In this document: one piece after another, positions 20,637-29,562 of the stretch | Layout of the letters: the number at the start of each line of letters is the position of its first letter | Position numbering within the stretch: position 1 is the first letter of the stretch | Assembly (NCBI RefSeq): GCF_009729555.1 | Contig: NZ_WODC01000004.1 | Coordinates: 186,001 to 250,000, forward strand | Length of the DNA stretch: 64,000 nucleotides | Source: Pseudodesulfovibrio alkaliphilus | Lineage (GTDB): Bacteria; Desulfobacterota; Desulfovibrionia; Desulfovibrionales; Desulfovibrionaceae | Reading direction: 5' to 3' | Made by a program: the position numbers and the translations under genes | The notes under the pieces: generated by a model | Database searches by the model: none | What the model saw: only the letters and a program-made list of their open reading frames with translations | Told to the model about the DNA's origin: nothing

Positions 20637-21404
20637 TCAGAGCGGTGCTTCAAGCACCAGTTCCGAGACATCGCGGCAGGTATCCTCGTCGGGCACAAAG
20701 GCCACCTCGCCGATGGAGACCACGGGTCGCATGCCGATGAGGGCGTTGAGGATGTAGGCGTGTTCGTACTCGGCCAGGGAGTCCAGGGGCAGGGGCTTGG
20801 GCGCTATCTGCACCGTGGTCCGCGCCAGCCACAGGCTGGTGGAGGCGAGTCGATACGGGGAATCGGTTTCGAAAAATTCGTCGCCCCGGCGCAGCAGCAG
20901 CGCACCAGTGGCCGTTTCCAGAAGCCGGTCTGAAAAATCAAGCAGCACCGCGTCGTCAAAGCCGCGCTGCGCGGCCCTGGCCCTGGCCAGGTGGAAGAAC
21001 ATGGCGTTGGTTGTCTTGTAGGCGTTCAGGGACGAAACGTGTCTGTCCTCGCACAGGCACAGCCGGTACGCCTTGAACGGCTTGGGCTCATAGGGCGCTG
21101 CCATGACCACCGGGTGGGCCGGGGATTCCATGGGATAGAAGATGTTGACCCGGGCCGGAACGCCCTCCAGGCCGTTGCGGTTGACCGTCTCCAGGATTAC
21201 CGATTCGAAATCCACGCTTTCGTACTCGGCTCCGTAGGCGCGCAGGGCGTGGAGGAGGCGGTCCAGGTGCAGGTCCAGATGGCAGGGCTTGCGGCCGTTA
21301 TAGAAAATGGTTTCGTAGAACCCCGCACCGTACCGGAAGGCGGGCGCGGCCGGGTCCATGGGCACGCCCTGGTGGGTGAATTCGCCCTTGCGGAAGTGGA
21401 TCAT
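20637..21404 (-). CDS. pabC: Aminodeoxychorismate lyase-like class IV aminotransferase
   Basis: A 255-aa PLP-fold class IV protein. PabC splits 4-amino-4-deoxychorismate into p-aminobenzoate and pyruvate for folate. Seen are FRYGAGFYETIFYNG near the N-terminus, the region before the PLP lysine (SSLNAYKTTN) and LLETATGALLLRR near the C-terminus. The ATG at 21404 follows a GGAGG site and overlaps the pabB stop by four bases (ATGA). A much longer frame runs upstream within pabB but is not PabC-like. A branched-chain aminotransferase relative is the alternative; its place after pabA-pabB favours PabC. Confidence 0.85.
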   Translation of the reverse strand: MIHFRKGEFTHQGVPMDPAAPAFRYGAGFYETIFYNGRKPCHLDLHLDRLLHALRAYGAEYESVDFESVILETVNRNGLEGVPARVNIFYPMESPAHPVVMAAPYEPKPFKAYRLCLCEDRHVSSLNAYKTTNAMFFHLARARAAQRGFDDAVLLDFSDRLLETATGALLLRRGDEFFETDSPYRLASTSLWLARTTVQIAPKPLPLDSLAEYEHAYILNALIGMRPVVSIGEVAFVPDEDTCRDVSELVLEAPL

Positions 21405-22714
21405 GGTGCCTCCGGGGTCAGAAATTTGTCCGCCTTGGCCATTGTCTCCTGATACTCGCTTGCCGGGTCCGAGTCCACCACGATGCCGCTTCCGGCCCAG
21501 AACTCCAGTATTCCGGTCTGCATGTCGCACACCGCAGTGCGAATGGCCACGGACGAATCCATGTCGCGCTCCCCACGCACCAGCAGCATGGAACCGCAGT
21601 ACACTCCGCGGGAGTGCGGCTCCAACTGGTCGATGACGGCCATGGCACTCGCCTTGGGACACCCGGTCACCGACCCTCCCGGAAAGGCCTCGAAAAAGAG
21701 GTCCAGGCAGTCCCTGTCCGTCCGTAGCACTCCGCTGACATCGCTGTACATCTGGAGCAGCCTGTCCACCTGGAACACGGATTTGTGCGCCGCCACGCGC
21801 ACCGACCCCACTTCGCAGTGGGCCGAGATGTCGTTGCGGATCAGGTCAACGATCATGGACAATTCCGCGTCTTCCTTGGCCGAGCCGGTCAGCCTTGCGG
21901 CCAGACCCTGGGCGTTTTCACCGTCTTCAAGACGCAGGGTGCCCTTGATGGGCTGGGAGAGCACCTCCTTGCCGCGCACACGCAAAAAACGCTCCGGGGA
22001 GGTGGAAACCACCCGCCTCGTCCCGGACGCGAACCAGGCGTAAAAGGGCGCAGGCCGTCTGCTCCACAGGTTCAGGAAAAACCCTGCCGGGTCCAGCTCC
22101 GGCCGTTTAACCCTGAACCGCGTCGAAAGGTTGAGCTGGTAGACATCACCGGCCCTGATCCGGGCCAGGGTCTCGCGCACACCGGCCTCGTACTCCTTGC
22201 GCGGCAACGACAGCTCCGGCCCTTCCTGCGGCCCCGCCGACAGCGGGAGCGGCCAATCCGCATCCGGCGGATTCCGCTCAATCCGGGCAAGGCGCTTGCG
22301 CAAGCCGTCCATGGCCCGGGCCTCGCCGCTCATTGTCACCGTGCCGGTTGCCTCGTCGTACCCGGCTGTGGCCGCGTATTTCCTGAGGTGCCCCAGGGGA
22401 AAATCCAGCGGTTTTGCCGAGGTGACGCCGCGCAGGAGCATTCCATAGGTATAGCTGACAAATCCAAAGGCTGCTCCGGGCGAGCCGAAGCAGAACTCCC
22501 TGACCTCCTCGGGCGTTGTCTCCGCTGAGAAGACCAGCTCGTCGCCGCGGCCTGCGCCGATGAACGGGGTGGTGGCCGCAGGGTGGCCGGGCACCGACAA
22601 AAGCACATCCGCCCCTTGGTCAAGACAGTTGTCCGTCTCGCGCACCAGCTCCGCGGCCAGGGCGTCGAAGACCCGGCGCTCAACGCAGGCCGAGAAAGTC
22701 GAGGGCATGGACAA
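21401..22714 (-). CDS. pabB: Aminodeoxychorismate synthase component I
   Basis: A 437-aa chorismate-binding enzyme that makes aminodeoxychorismate with ammonia from PabA. The catalytic PIKGT lysine, typical of PabB rather than TrpE, is followed by GCPKASAMAVI and the C-terminal GSGIVVDSDP. The start is probably TTG at 22714: AGGAGG stands eight bases before it, whereas the next ATG (22708) is fourteen bases away. It overlaps the end of pabA by 35 bases and pabC by four. Confidence 0.9.
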   Translation of the reverse strand: MSMPSTFSACVERRVFDALAAELVRETDNCLDQGADVLLSVPGHPAATTPFIGAGRGDELVFSAETTPEEVREFCFGSPGAAFGFVSYTYGMLLRGVTSAKPLDFPLGHLRKYAATAGYDEATGTVTMSGEARAMDGLRKRLARIERNPPDADWPLPLSAGPQEGPELSLPRKEYEAGVRETLARIRAGDVYQLNLSTRFRVKRPELDPAGFFLNLWSRRPAPFYAWFASGTRRVVSTSPERFLRVRGKEVLSQPIKGTLRLEDGENAQGLAARLTGSAKEDAELSMIVDLIRNDISAHCEVGSVRVAAHKSVFQVDRLLQMYSDVSGVLRTDRDCLDLFFEAFPGGSVTGCPKASAMAVIDQLEPHSRGVYCGSMLLVRGERDMDSSVAIRTAVCDMQTGILEFWAGSGIVVDSDPASEYQETMAKADKFLTPEAP

Positions 22715-23222
22715 CGAATATCCCTCCTTCGGGAGTCATGAAGGATTCCGGGTGAAACTGGTAGCCGAGCAGACCATGCGTCCGCGAACCCAGGGCCATG
22801 ATTACCCCGGCATCGTTGCGGGCCAGCACCGCAAGGCCGCGTCCTGCCTCGGTGACGTGCAGGGAGTGGTAGCGGGCCACTTGGCGTCGCTGTCCGTTCC
22901 AGTCGATGACCTCTGCCCGGCCATGGATGCAGCCCGGCAGCATGGCGGTTCGCCCGCCCCGCCACTGGTTGATGATCTGCATCCCGAGGCAGACGCCCAG
23001 CACCGGCCGCCCCACCTCGAACACCCGGGCATAGGCCGGGTAGTCTTCCGGCCTGCCCGGACCCGGAGAGATGACCACCAGGTCAAAGTCCGCAGGGTCG
23101 GCTTCTGCCAAACCGACATACGGGATCACGCCCACGTCCGCCCCGGACACGGTCGCCAGCAGCAGATGCTCCAGATTGCGGGTGAAGCTGTCCGCGTTGT
23201 CCACCAGCAGGATGCGCATCAA
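22680..23222 (-). CDS. pabA: Aminodeoxychorismate synthase glutamine amidotransferase (PabA/TrpG type)
   Basis: A 180-aa class I glutamine amidotransferase with the nucleophile elbow GVCLGMQ and the His-Glu pair in HPES. It feeds ammonia to the chorismate enzyme encoded downstream. PabA and TrpG cannot be told apart by motif; the neighbouring PabB and PabC settle the call. The start may be either of two consecutive ATG codons. It lies about 20 bp after purE on the same strand. Confidence 0.9.
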   Translation of the reverse strand: MMRILLVDNADSFTRNLEHLLLATVSGADVGVIPYVGLAEADPADFDLVVISPGPGRPEDYPAYARVFEVGRPVLGVCLGMQIINQWRGGRTAMLPGCIHGRAEVIDWNGQRRQVARYHSLHVTEAGRGLAVLARNDAGVIMALGSRTHGLLGYQFHPESFMTPEGGIFVVHALDFLGLR

Positions 23223-23241
23223 CGACCTGCCAGCCGTCGCC

Positions 23242-23724
23242 CTACAGTGTTGCGGCGGCCTTCTCCACCGAGGCCTTGAATCCGTCGCGTGCCTGTCTGA
23301 TCCTGTCTGCCACGCCCTCGTCGGTCAGCGCGATGATCTGGGCCGCCAGCCAGGCCGCGTTCTGCGCACCCACCTTGTCCAGGGCCAGGGTGCCCACCGG
23401 GAAGCCCGGAGGCATCTGCACCGTGGCCAGCAGGGCGTCCATGCCGCCTAAGGCCGACGCGGACAAGGGTACGCCCAGCACCGGACGGATGGTCTTGGCC
23501 GCAACCGCGCCCGCCAGATGCGCCGCCAGACCGGCCGCGCAGATGAACACCTTGCACCCGGCCGCTTCGTACTCGGCCACCAGCCGGGCCGTGCGCTCGG
23601 GCGTACGGTGCGCCGACGAGACCGTGAATACGTGATCAATGCCCAACTCCTTGAGCAGATCCGAACACGGACGCATCTTCTCCTCATCCGAAATGGAACC
23701 CATGAAAATCACAACCTGCGGCAT
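23242..23724 (-). CDS. purE: N5-carboxyaminoimidazole ribonucleotide mutase
   Basis: A 160-aa class I PurE that converts N5-CAIR to CAIR in purine synthesis. The N-terminal MGSISDEEKMRPCSDLLKEL and SSAHRTPER motifs are the family signature, and the GxAAHLAG and LGVPLSASALGG segments follow. The ATG at 23724 has AGGAG seven bases upstream. A longer open frame upstream of it is made of the palindromic repeat region, not protein. It is separated from purD by 319 bp. Confidence 0.95.
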   Translation of the reverse strand: MPQVVIFMGSISDEEKMRPCSDLLKELGIDHVFTVSSAHRTPERTARLVAEYEAAGCKVFICAAGLAAHLAGAVAAKTIRPVLGVPLSASALGGMDALLATVQMPPGFPVGTLALDKVGAQNAAWLAAQIIALTDEGVADRIRQARDGFKASVEKAAATL

Positions 23725-24043
23725 ATCACGCTCCTTTGTGGGCGGTGTGGTATGGTGTGCCTCCGGCGGCCAGGGGGGAAGGGGAGAGGGGAAACCTTTC
23801 GGAAAAGGTTTCCCCTCTCCCCTTCCCCCCTGGAACCCCCATCCCCTCTCCCCTTCTAAACCTTTTGGTTGGGGGGCGGGGTTCGCCAGGGGCAGGCCAA
23901 GAAAACATTTCAACTGAGAGGGATGATTGGGGCTTTGGTGCGGCCCTCTCCGCCGCTGTCCGGGTTTTGGTTCTCCCGGTCCCGCCTTGCGGCGGAGAGC
24001 CAAAAAGTTCTGGAAGGGGGAGGCCGGAGGCACCCCCCGTGCA
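23725..24043. other. Intergenic palindromic element region between purD and purE
   Basis: This 319-bp stretch has no gene. It contains a very long hairpin at 23770-23833, a partial third copy of the CCCCTCTCCCCTTC arm after it, and G- or C-rich segments such as AGTTCTGGAAGGGGGAGG. It resembles the repetitive intergenic palindromes I recall from Desulfovibrio genomes. The hairpin may act as an mRNA boundary or terminator between purD and purE. Confidence 0.6.
23770..23833. repeat. Perfect 29-bp inverted repeat with 6-base loop
   Basis: The arm 23770-23798 (beginning CCAGGGGGGAAGGGG) is the exact reverse complement of 23805-23833, with TCGGAA between them. Both strands can form the hairpin. 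No T-tract follows on either side, so it is a repeat element first and a terminator only possibly. Confidence 0.9.
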
Positions 24044-25321
24044 TCAGCTCAGCCGCTTCAGGCCTTTGTCGGCGATGTCGCGGCGGTGGTAGCTGTAGTC
24101 GAAGTGTATCTTGTCCACGGCTTGGTAGGCGCGTTCCTTGGCCTGGGCCAGGGTGTCGCCCAGGGCGGTGACGCAGAGCACCCGGCCGCCGCTGGTCACT
24201 GTCTTGCCTTTGTCGAGCCGGGTTCCGGCCTGGAAGACCTTGATTCCGTCCATGGCGTCGGCCTCGTCGAGGCCGGTAATCTCCATTCCCTTGGGATACG
24301 CACCGGGGTAGCCCTTGGCGGCCATGACCACGCCGCAGGCGGTCTGCGGGGTGGAGCGCACCTCGATGGTGTCGAGCTTGCCGTCGATGCAGGCGAACAT
24401 GATGGTCAGCAGGTCGGTTTCAAGACGCATGAGCAGGGGCTGGCATTCGGGATCGCCGAAGCGGACGTTGTATTCGAGCACCTGGGGGCCGTCTTCGGTG
24501 TACATGAGCCCGGCGTAGAGGACGCCCTTGAAGGGTTCGCCCTTGGCGGCCAGATGCTTGAGGATGGGCTTGATGCACAGCTCTGCGGTCTCGGCGTATT
24601 TTTCCTCGGGCAGGACCGGCGCAGGGGAATAGGCACCCATGCCGCCGGTATTGGGGCCGGTGTCGCCCTCGCCCACGGCCTTGTGGTCCTGGCTCGACGG
24701 TAGCAGGGCGTAGTTGTGGCCGTCGCAGAAGGCGAGAAAGGATGCCTCCTCTCCCTGAAGCGTTTCCTCCACCACCACCCGTGCACCGGCCGTCCCGAAG
24801 CTGCGTTTGACCATCATGTCGGTGAGGGCGTCCACGGCCTCGTCCACGGTGGAGGCCACGACCACGCCTTTGCCCGCGGCCAGTCCATCGGCCTTGACCA
24901 CGATGGGCGCACCCTTCTTGCGCACAAAGGCCACGGCCTCGTCGTATTCGTCGAAGACGCGGAAGGGCGCGGTAGGCACGCCCGCTTCGTGCATGAGGTT
25001 TTTGGAGAAAGCCTTGGAGCCTTCGAGATTGGCGGCGTAGGCGCAGGGGCCGAAGCAGGGGATGCCCTCGCTATCCAGGGCGTTGACCAGTCCGAGGACC
25101 AGGGGCAGCTCGGGACCGGCCACCACCAGATCCACCTCGCGGTCGCGGGCCAGGGCCACCAGTCCGGGGATGTCGTCGTCCTTGACCGGAACATTCTCGC
25201 CCAGCCGTGCCGTGCCGCCGTTGCCGGGCGCACACAGGATCGCATCCACCTTCGGATTTTGGGAAAGCTTCCAGCACAGGGCGTGCTCGCGCCCGCCGCT
25301 TCCGACCACCAGTATCTTCAT
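24044..25321 (-). CDS. purD: Phosphoribosylamine-glycine ligase
   Basis: A 425-aa ATP-grasp enzyme (GARS) that joins phosphoribosylamine and glycine in purine synthesis. It begins MKILVVGSGGREHAL, has the ATP-binding APIVVKADGLAAGKGVVVA segment and the signature EYNVRFGDPECQ. The ATG at 25321 follows GAGGTGG; a GTG nine bases upstream is the alternative start. It is the first gene of a leftward purine and folate group. Confidence 0.97.
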   Translation of the reverse strand: MKILVVGSGGREHALCWKLSQNPKVDAILCAPGNGGTARLGENVPVKDDDIPGLVALARDREVDLVVAGPELPLVLGLVNALDSEGIPCFGPCAYAANLEGSKAFSKNLMHEAGVPTAPFRVFDEYDEAVAFVRKKGAPIVVKADGLAAGKGVVVASTVDEAVDALTDMMVKRSFGTAGARVVVEETLQGEEASFLAFCDGHNYALLPSSQDHKAVGEGDTGPNTGGMGAYSPAPVLPEEKYAETAELCIKPILKHLAAKGEPFKGVLYAGLMYTEDGPQVLEYNVRFGDPECQPLLMRLETDLLTIMFACIDGKLDTIEVRSTPQTACGVVMAAKGYPGAYPKGMEITGLDEADAMDGIKVFQAGTRLDKGKTVTSGGRVLCVTALGDTLAQAKERAYQAVDKIHFDYSYHRRDIADKGLKRLS

Positions 25322-25395
25322 GCCTGCCACCTCTGCGTTGTTGGGATGCTCACGGTGTAAGGAAAATCAGGGGAATTATCAAGATCGGCCCGATC

Positions 25396-26142
25396 CTAGC
25401 GGATGGCGTCGCCCAGGGTTCCGCTGAGGGTGTAGGGGATGCTGCGCTTGCCCAGGGTCAGTTCGCCCGAAAGGTCGAAGGCGGTGCGGTAGACATCCGT
25501 TGGATCGATGATCCCTCGTCCGGCCGTGCGGATGGCCAGCGGGCTGCCCATGGAAAAGTCGCGCACGATCATGTCGCGGCCGCGGATTTCGGCGGTGAAG
25601 GCGAGATCGCCCACGGTCTTGCCGTCGGGCAGCACCAGTTGCTGTGAGCGGATGTCGAGCCAGCCGCTCTGGGGCAGGGTGGCCCCTGCGGGCAGAAACA
25701 CGCTGCCCGCCACATGGATGGAGCCCTTGAAATCCGTGTCGCCCAGCAGGGAGGTCAGATTGAAGTCGCCTTCGAGTTCCATGGTTCCGTCCCGATATAG
25801 TTCCAGTTCGCACTGCGAACCGCCGGTATTGAGCCGGACCAGGGCCAGAGGCGAGAGCCCCATACGTACATAGGCGCGGCTGAAGGCGAAACTGCCCGGC
25901 GTGTCGGCCATGGCCACACGCAACCCGTTGACGCGAAAACCCAGGGGCCCGTCGCGGTCGATGCTTTCCCAGCGCAGGCGCATGGTCGGCATCCGCTCGT
26001 CGAGCCCCACCAGCAGGCTGGTCCACAGCTTGTTCCAGGGCATGAACAGGGCCACGCCCGCAGCAAAGCCCAGGAGCATAAGAAACATCCGGGCCAGGAT
26101 GCGGCCGGGCAGGGAAGAGGGTCTTTTGCGTCCGGTTGCCAC
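25396..26142 (-). CDS. gspN: Type II secretion GspN-like protein
   Basis: A 248-aa protein with a cytoplasmic basic N-terminus, one membrane helix at about residues 18-36 and a beta-rich periplasmic domain with layered motifs (ELELYRDGTMELEGDF, GSIHVAGSVFLP). This is the layout of GspN, an accessory part of the type II secretion inner-membrane platform. It follows the GspM-like and GspL-like genes in L-M-N order. The rest of a secretion operon is absent from this neighbourhood. Confidence 0.7.
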   Translation of the reverse strand: MATGRKRPSSLPGRILARMFLMLLGFAAGVALFMPWNKLWTSLLVGLDERMPTMRLRWESIDRDGPLGFRVNGLRVAMADTPGSFAFSRAYVRMGLSPLALVRLNTGGSQCELELYRDGTMELEGDFNLTSLLGDTDFKGSIHVAGSVFLPAGATLPQSGWLDIRSQQLVLPDGKTVGDLAFTAEIRGRDMIVRDFSMGSPLAIRTAGRGIIDPTDVYRTAFDLSGELTLGKRSIPYTLSGTLGDAIR

Positions 26143-26150
26143 GGCTTTTC

Positions 26151-26642
26151 CTATCTGGCCAGGACGAGATGCGCATCGCTCAGGCGCGGGTCGTCCGGGT
26201 TTCTGGTCAGGGCGCAGTCGCGCACCTGGAGTCCTGCCCGGTCGCGCAGGGCTGCCAGCAGCCGGGCCAGGGTGTTCAGGGGCAGGCCGGTCAGCGTCAT
26301 CTGGAGGGACGCCTCATCCTGGCTCGCGCCGGTCTCGCGCAGGGACATCAGGTTTTGCTCGATGGCCAGATCGTCGATGATCCGCCAAACCGCCTCGTCA
26401 AGGGGCAGGCGGAGCAGATCGCCCTGCCGGGCCTGCAGGGCGCGGATCTCCTCCACCAGCGGAACCACGCGGGAATACTGCGCCTTGCTCTCCTCGATCT
26501 GCACCGCAGCCGTACCCGTGAGCAGGCGCAAGCCGATGAACAGACACAGGCCCACGGCCACCAGCGCCCTGGGGGCTACCCGAAACAGTCGCTGCCGCGA
26601 CATGTCGGGCCAGTTGCTCCAGAAGTATCCGCCACCGCTCAT
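26151..26642 (-). CDS. gspM: Type II secretion GspM-like protein
   Basis: A 163-aa protein with an N-terminal membrane helix (about 23-45), a coiled-coil stretch and a small ferredoxin-like periplasmic domain, the usual build of GspM, which links GspL to the pseudopilus assembly. The ORF overlaps the preceding GspL-like gene by four bases. Sequence conservation in this family is low, so the call leans on architecture and position. Confidence 0.6.
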   Translation of the reverse strand: MSGGGYFWSNWPDMSRQRLFRVAPRALVAVGLCLFIGLRLLTGTAAVQIEESKAQYSRVVPLVEEIRALQARQGDLLRLPLDEAVWRIIDDLAIEQNLMSLRETGASQDEASLQMTLTGLPLNTLARLLAALRDRAGLQVRDCALTRNPDDPRLSDAHLVLAR

Positions 26643-27208
26643 AAGGGCTCCACCGTCAGGCTGAACTCGATACCGCCAAACACATCCTCGCGTCTTTCAA
26701 GGGCGAAATGAAACTGTCCGTCTGCAGCCAACGCCTTGACATAGCCATCAAATCCATCCACGGCAGGGCCGAAGAACCCGCGGACCCGTCCGGTCCTTCC
26801 GGTGATGGACAGTCCTTCAAGCCGCAAGCTCTCCACGGCCGGGCGGCTCAGGGCCGCCAAGACGCTCAGGGGGTCAAGGCCGATGCGCCGACCCGCCGCC
26901 AGCTTGCCATGCTCGAACTGCAAGCGGCCAAAGGGCGATTGGCCGATGTCGGGCCCCAGGACCGAAACGTACAAGGCGTCGGTCTGCTCGCGAATCTCGC
27001 TCAACTGGGCCTGATACAGCCCATAGCGTACCGTCTGGCCGGCAACGAACAACCCACAGATCACGCACAACCAGACCATTTTGCGCACAAACCGCTCGGA
27101 CTCGCGGTCGCGAACAGGCCGCGCAACAGCAGACCCGCTGCCAGAGGCGGCTCCGACAGGGGGGCGGGCCTTTGGCCCAAGAGGTTGTCTTGAAGTGGTC
27201 TTGCCCAT
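26639..27208 (-). CDS. GspL-like protein lacking the cytoplasmic domain
   Basis: A 189-aa protein starting at ATG 27208 (GAGAGG site): a positively charged, proline-rich N-terminus of about 40 residues, one membrane helix (MVWLCVICGLFVAGQTVRYGLY) and a C-terminal periplasmic ferredoxin-like domain. It matches only the second half of GspL/PilN; the actin-like N-terminal domain of about 220 residues is missing. It overlaps the GspM-like gene. It could be a PilN-type protein instead. Confidence 0.55.
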   Translation of the reverse strand: MGKTTSRQPLGPKARPPVGAASGSGSAVARPVRDRESERFVRKMVWLCVICGLFVAGQTVRYGLYQAQLSEIREQTDALYVSVLGPDIGQSPFGRLQFEHGKLAAGRRIGLDPLSVLAALSRPAVESLRLEGLSITGRTGRVRGFFGPAVDGFDGYVKALAADGQFHFALERREDVFGGIEFSLTVEPL

Positions 27209-27318
27209 GATCCTCTCCCCACCAGATACGCGAAACACCCGCAACCGTCCACATACGCGGAGCCAGCGGGCTGAGGAGCCATGAGCATGTCCGCCCCGGA
27301 AGGCTGATGAAAGAACAA

Positions 27319-27347
27319 CCCACCCCGCGCTCAAGGCGCGGGGTGGG
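27319..27347 (-). terminator. Rho-independent terminator after the chemoreceptor
   Basis: CCCACCCCGCGC (27319-27330) and GCGCGGGGTGGG (27336-27347) form a 12-bp stem with a five-base loop. On the minus strand it is followed by TTGTTCTTTC, so it ends the chemoreceptor transcript 35 bp after its stop. Confidence 0.75.
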
Positions 27348-27381
27348 CACAGAGGAATCCGCCCGCCTGGGCTCATGGGGC

Positions 27382-29250
27382 TTAAAATCGTTCAAATTCC
27401 TGATCCGGCTCCACGCCCATGCCCTTGGCGGACAGCGCAGCCGATCGCTGTCCCGAAGCCGGGAGAGATCTTGCCGCCGGGACGGCCCGGGCATCGGACG
27501 CCCGCACTCCCGCCTCGTCTGAATCGACGACAAAGAAGGACATTGCCTTCTGCAGCCGCTGCCCCTGGGTGGAAAGCTCCTCCGAGGTGGAGGCCATCTC
27601 TTCTGACGCAGAAGCGTTGAGCTGAATGACTTGATCAAGCTGTGACATGGCCCTGCTTATCTGGTTTGCCCCAGCCGTCATCTCGTCGCTCGACGAGGAG
27701 ATGTCCTGCACCAGCTCGGCCGTGCGTCTGATGTCCGGCAAAAGCTGCTGCAGCATTCTGCCCGCCTTGTCGGCCACGGAGACGGTGGAGGCGGACAGCT
27801 CGCTGATCTCGCTGGCCGCCACGCCGCTACGTTCGGCGAGCTTGCGAACCTCTGCCGCGACCACGGCGAAGCCCTTGCCGTGCTCCCCGGCCCTGGCCGC
27901 CTCAATGGCGGCATTGAGCGCAAGCAGGTTGGTCTGCCGGGCGATTTCCTCTATGACGGTGATCTTTTCGGCGATGTGCCTCATGGCTGCCATGGCCTTA
28001 TCCACAGCCTCGCCGCTGGCCTCTGCATCGCGGGACACCTTTTCGGCGAGCCCTTCGGTCTCGCGCGCGTTGTCGGCGTTTCTTTGAATGTTTGACGCCA
28101 TTTCTTCCATGGACGACGACACCTCCTCCACGCTTGCCGCCTGCTCGGTGGCTCCCTGGGAGAGGGAAAACGCCGTGGCCGAAAGCTCCTCGGAGCCGGA
28201 GGCGACATTTTCCGTGGCGGTCTGCACCTGGGCGACCACCTCGCGCAAACGGCCGACCATCTCATTGAGGGCTGTGGCCAAAGTGCCGACCTCGTCCCGC
28301 TGGCTGATCTCGAGTGTACGCGTGAAATCGCCCTGGCTCATGCTTCTGGCAAAACTCACCCCCAGGAGAACGGGGCGGGTGATGGACCGCGTGATGACAA
28401 TGGCGGCGACGATGCCAAGGAGCAGGCTCAGGAGGGAAACGCTGACGAGCATCGTGTTGGCAAAGCCCATTTCGGAGAGCATCAGGGCATGCTGGCTCTC
28501 GCGTGCGGCCTCGCACTGGGCCTGGGCGTTTCTGGCGGCGGCGATCATTCTGTCGTCGGCAATTTTCTCTGCGGTCAGGGCGTTTTCGTATCCGGCCAGG
28601 GTGTTTCTGAACCGCTCCACCCCAGACTCCAGATCCGAGCTGCCCAGGCCCCTGGCCAGGGCAAGCGCCTCGCCCACATGCTCCATGGCCAGGGCGAGAT
28701 CCGTTTCGCTGCGCGACAGGAAATAGGCCCTTGCCTCCATCTGGGCAACATCCATCATCCGGGTGAAGTCGTATACGGCCCGCAAGGCCCGGCTGTCATC
28801 CCCTACATACAGGCCGTCGCTGGAAGCAATCAATTCATGCCCCACTCTCTCGACATCCTTGCGGATGGCGACCTGGTTGCCGATGGCCGTTACCATGGCG
28901 TCAAACGCCTGGCCGTATTCGTTGACCGACGAGACCACCTCGTCCATCTGCGCCTGATTGACCGGGTTCTCGAATTTGAGCCTGGCCTCTTTCGCCTGGC
29001 TGACGAGGGAGCCGACGATGCTGTGGACGCGATCAATGTAGACCTGATCGCCGCGGATGATGAAATTCTTTTCATGACGCCTGCTCTCCAGAATGTGCTG
29101 GACCAGCTCTCCTACATCGTCGGCCTTGTCCACCCGATCAACAACCGACAGCATCCCGCGCCAGCCGGTCAAGCCGACCACCAGCGTGAGAGCGAGAACC
29201 ACGGCAAAACTGAGACCGAGCTTCACTGCCAACCTGAGATTCTTCAACAT
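27382..29250 (-). CDS. Methyl-accepting chemotaxis protein
   Basis: A 622-aa chemoreceptor: first membrane helix (residues about 10-30), a helical periplasmic domain (HBM-like or four-helix, residues about 40-280), second membrane helix near 290-310, HAMP, and the signalling domain with the conserved hairpin [23 protein letters not shown] (stated in part). The adapted signal goes to CheA/CheW. ATG 29250 follows AAGGAG; longer upstream starts are not credible. It ends without the NWETF-type pentapeptide. The ligand is unknown. Confidence 0.93.
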   Translation of the reverse strand: MLKNLRLAVKLGLSFAVVLALTLVVGLTGWRGMLSVVDRVDKADDVGELVQHILESRRHEKNFIIRGDQVYIDRVHSIVGSLVSQAKEARLKFENPVNQAQMDEVVSSVNEYGQAFDAMVTAIGNQVAIRKDVERVGHELIASSDGLYVGDDSRALRAVYDFTRMMDVAQMEARAYFLSRSETDLALAMEHVGEALALARGLGSSDLESGVERFRNTLAGYENALTAEKIADDRMIAAARNAQAQCEAARESQHALMLSEMGFANTMLVSVSLLSLLLGIVAAIVITRSITRPVLLGVSFARSMSQGDFTRTLEISQRDEVGTLATALNEMVGRLREVVAQVQTATENVASGSEELSATAFSLSQGATEQAASVEEVSSSMEEMASNIQRNADNARETEGLAEKVSRDAEASGEAVDKAMAAMRHIAEKITVIEEIARQTNLLALNAAIEAARAGEHGKGFAVVAAEVRKLAERSGVAASEISELSASTVSVADKAGRMLQQLLPDIRRTAELVQDISSSSDEMTAGANQISRAMSQLDQVIQLNASASEEMASTSEELSTQGQRLQKAMSFFVVDSDEAGVRASDARAVPAARSLPASGQRSAALSAKGMGVEPDQEFERF

Positions 29251-29562
29251 GAAAAACTCCTTGTTTGACGCTTCGTCGCATGGCGTTTCTTTTGGCGTTT
29301 CCTTCTGCACACGCCATGCCATCAATCGAGCAAGGCGACATGCGCAACCACCCGGCCGCCTTGGCACAAAATCTCGCAAGTCGCGCAATGCCGTCTCCGG
29401 CTCCAAGGGGTGAAGGACTGTGGAGCGGCCTGTGAGCCAATGGCATCCTCCTTGCTGATGCACATTGCGCAGTTGGGCGGCATTGCCCGATGTCTGCCCG
29501 CATCCCGCAGTGTGCGAAACCATCAACCCGCGTCAGCGGACAGGAAACACGGGGGGCACGGA
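29251..29562. other. Divergent intergenic region
   Basis: 312 bp between the leftward chemoreceptor and the rightward hybrid kinase. It holds a short direct repeat (GGCGTTTC twice near 29282-29310) and presumably both promoters, but I can name no convincing promoter or operator. A TGGCAC at about 29362 has an 11-base rather than 10-base gap to its GC, so it is not a good sigma-54 site. Confidence 0.4.

Noticed and set aside
23725-24033. N-terminal extension of purE through the palindrome
   Set aside because: The extension is translated repeat; the true ATG at 23724 has a good ribosome site and gives the standard 160-aa length.
29362-29380. Possible sigma-54 promoter (TGGCAC) before the hybrid kinase
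   Set aside because: The gap between GG and GC is 11 bases, and sigma-54 promoters require 10.
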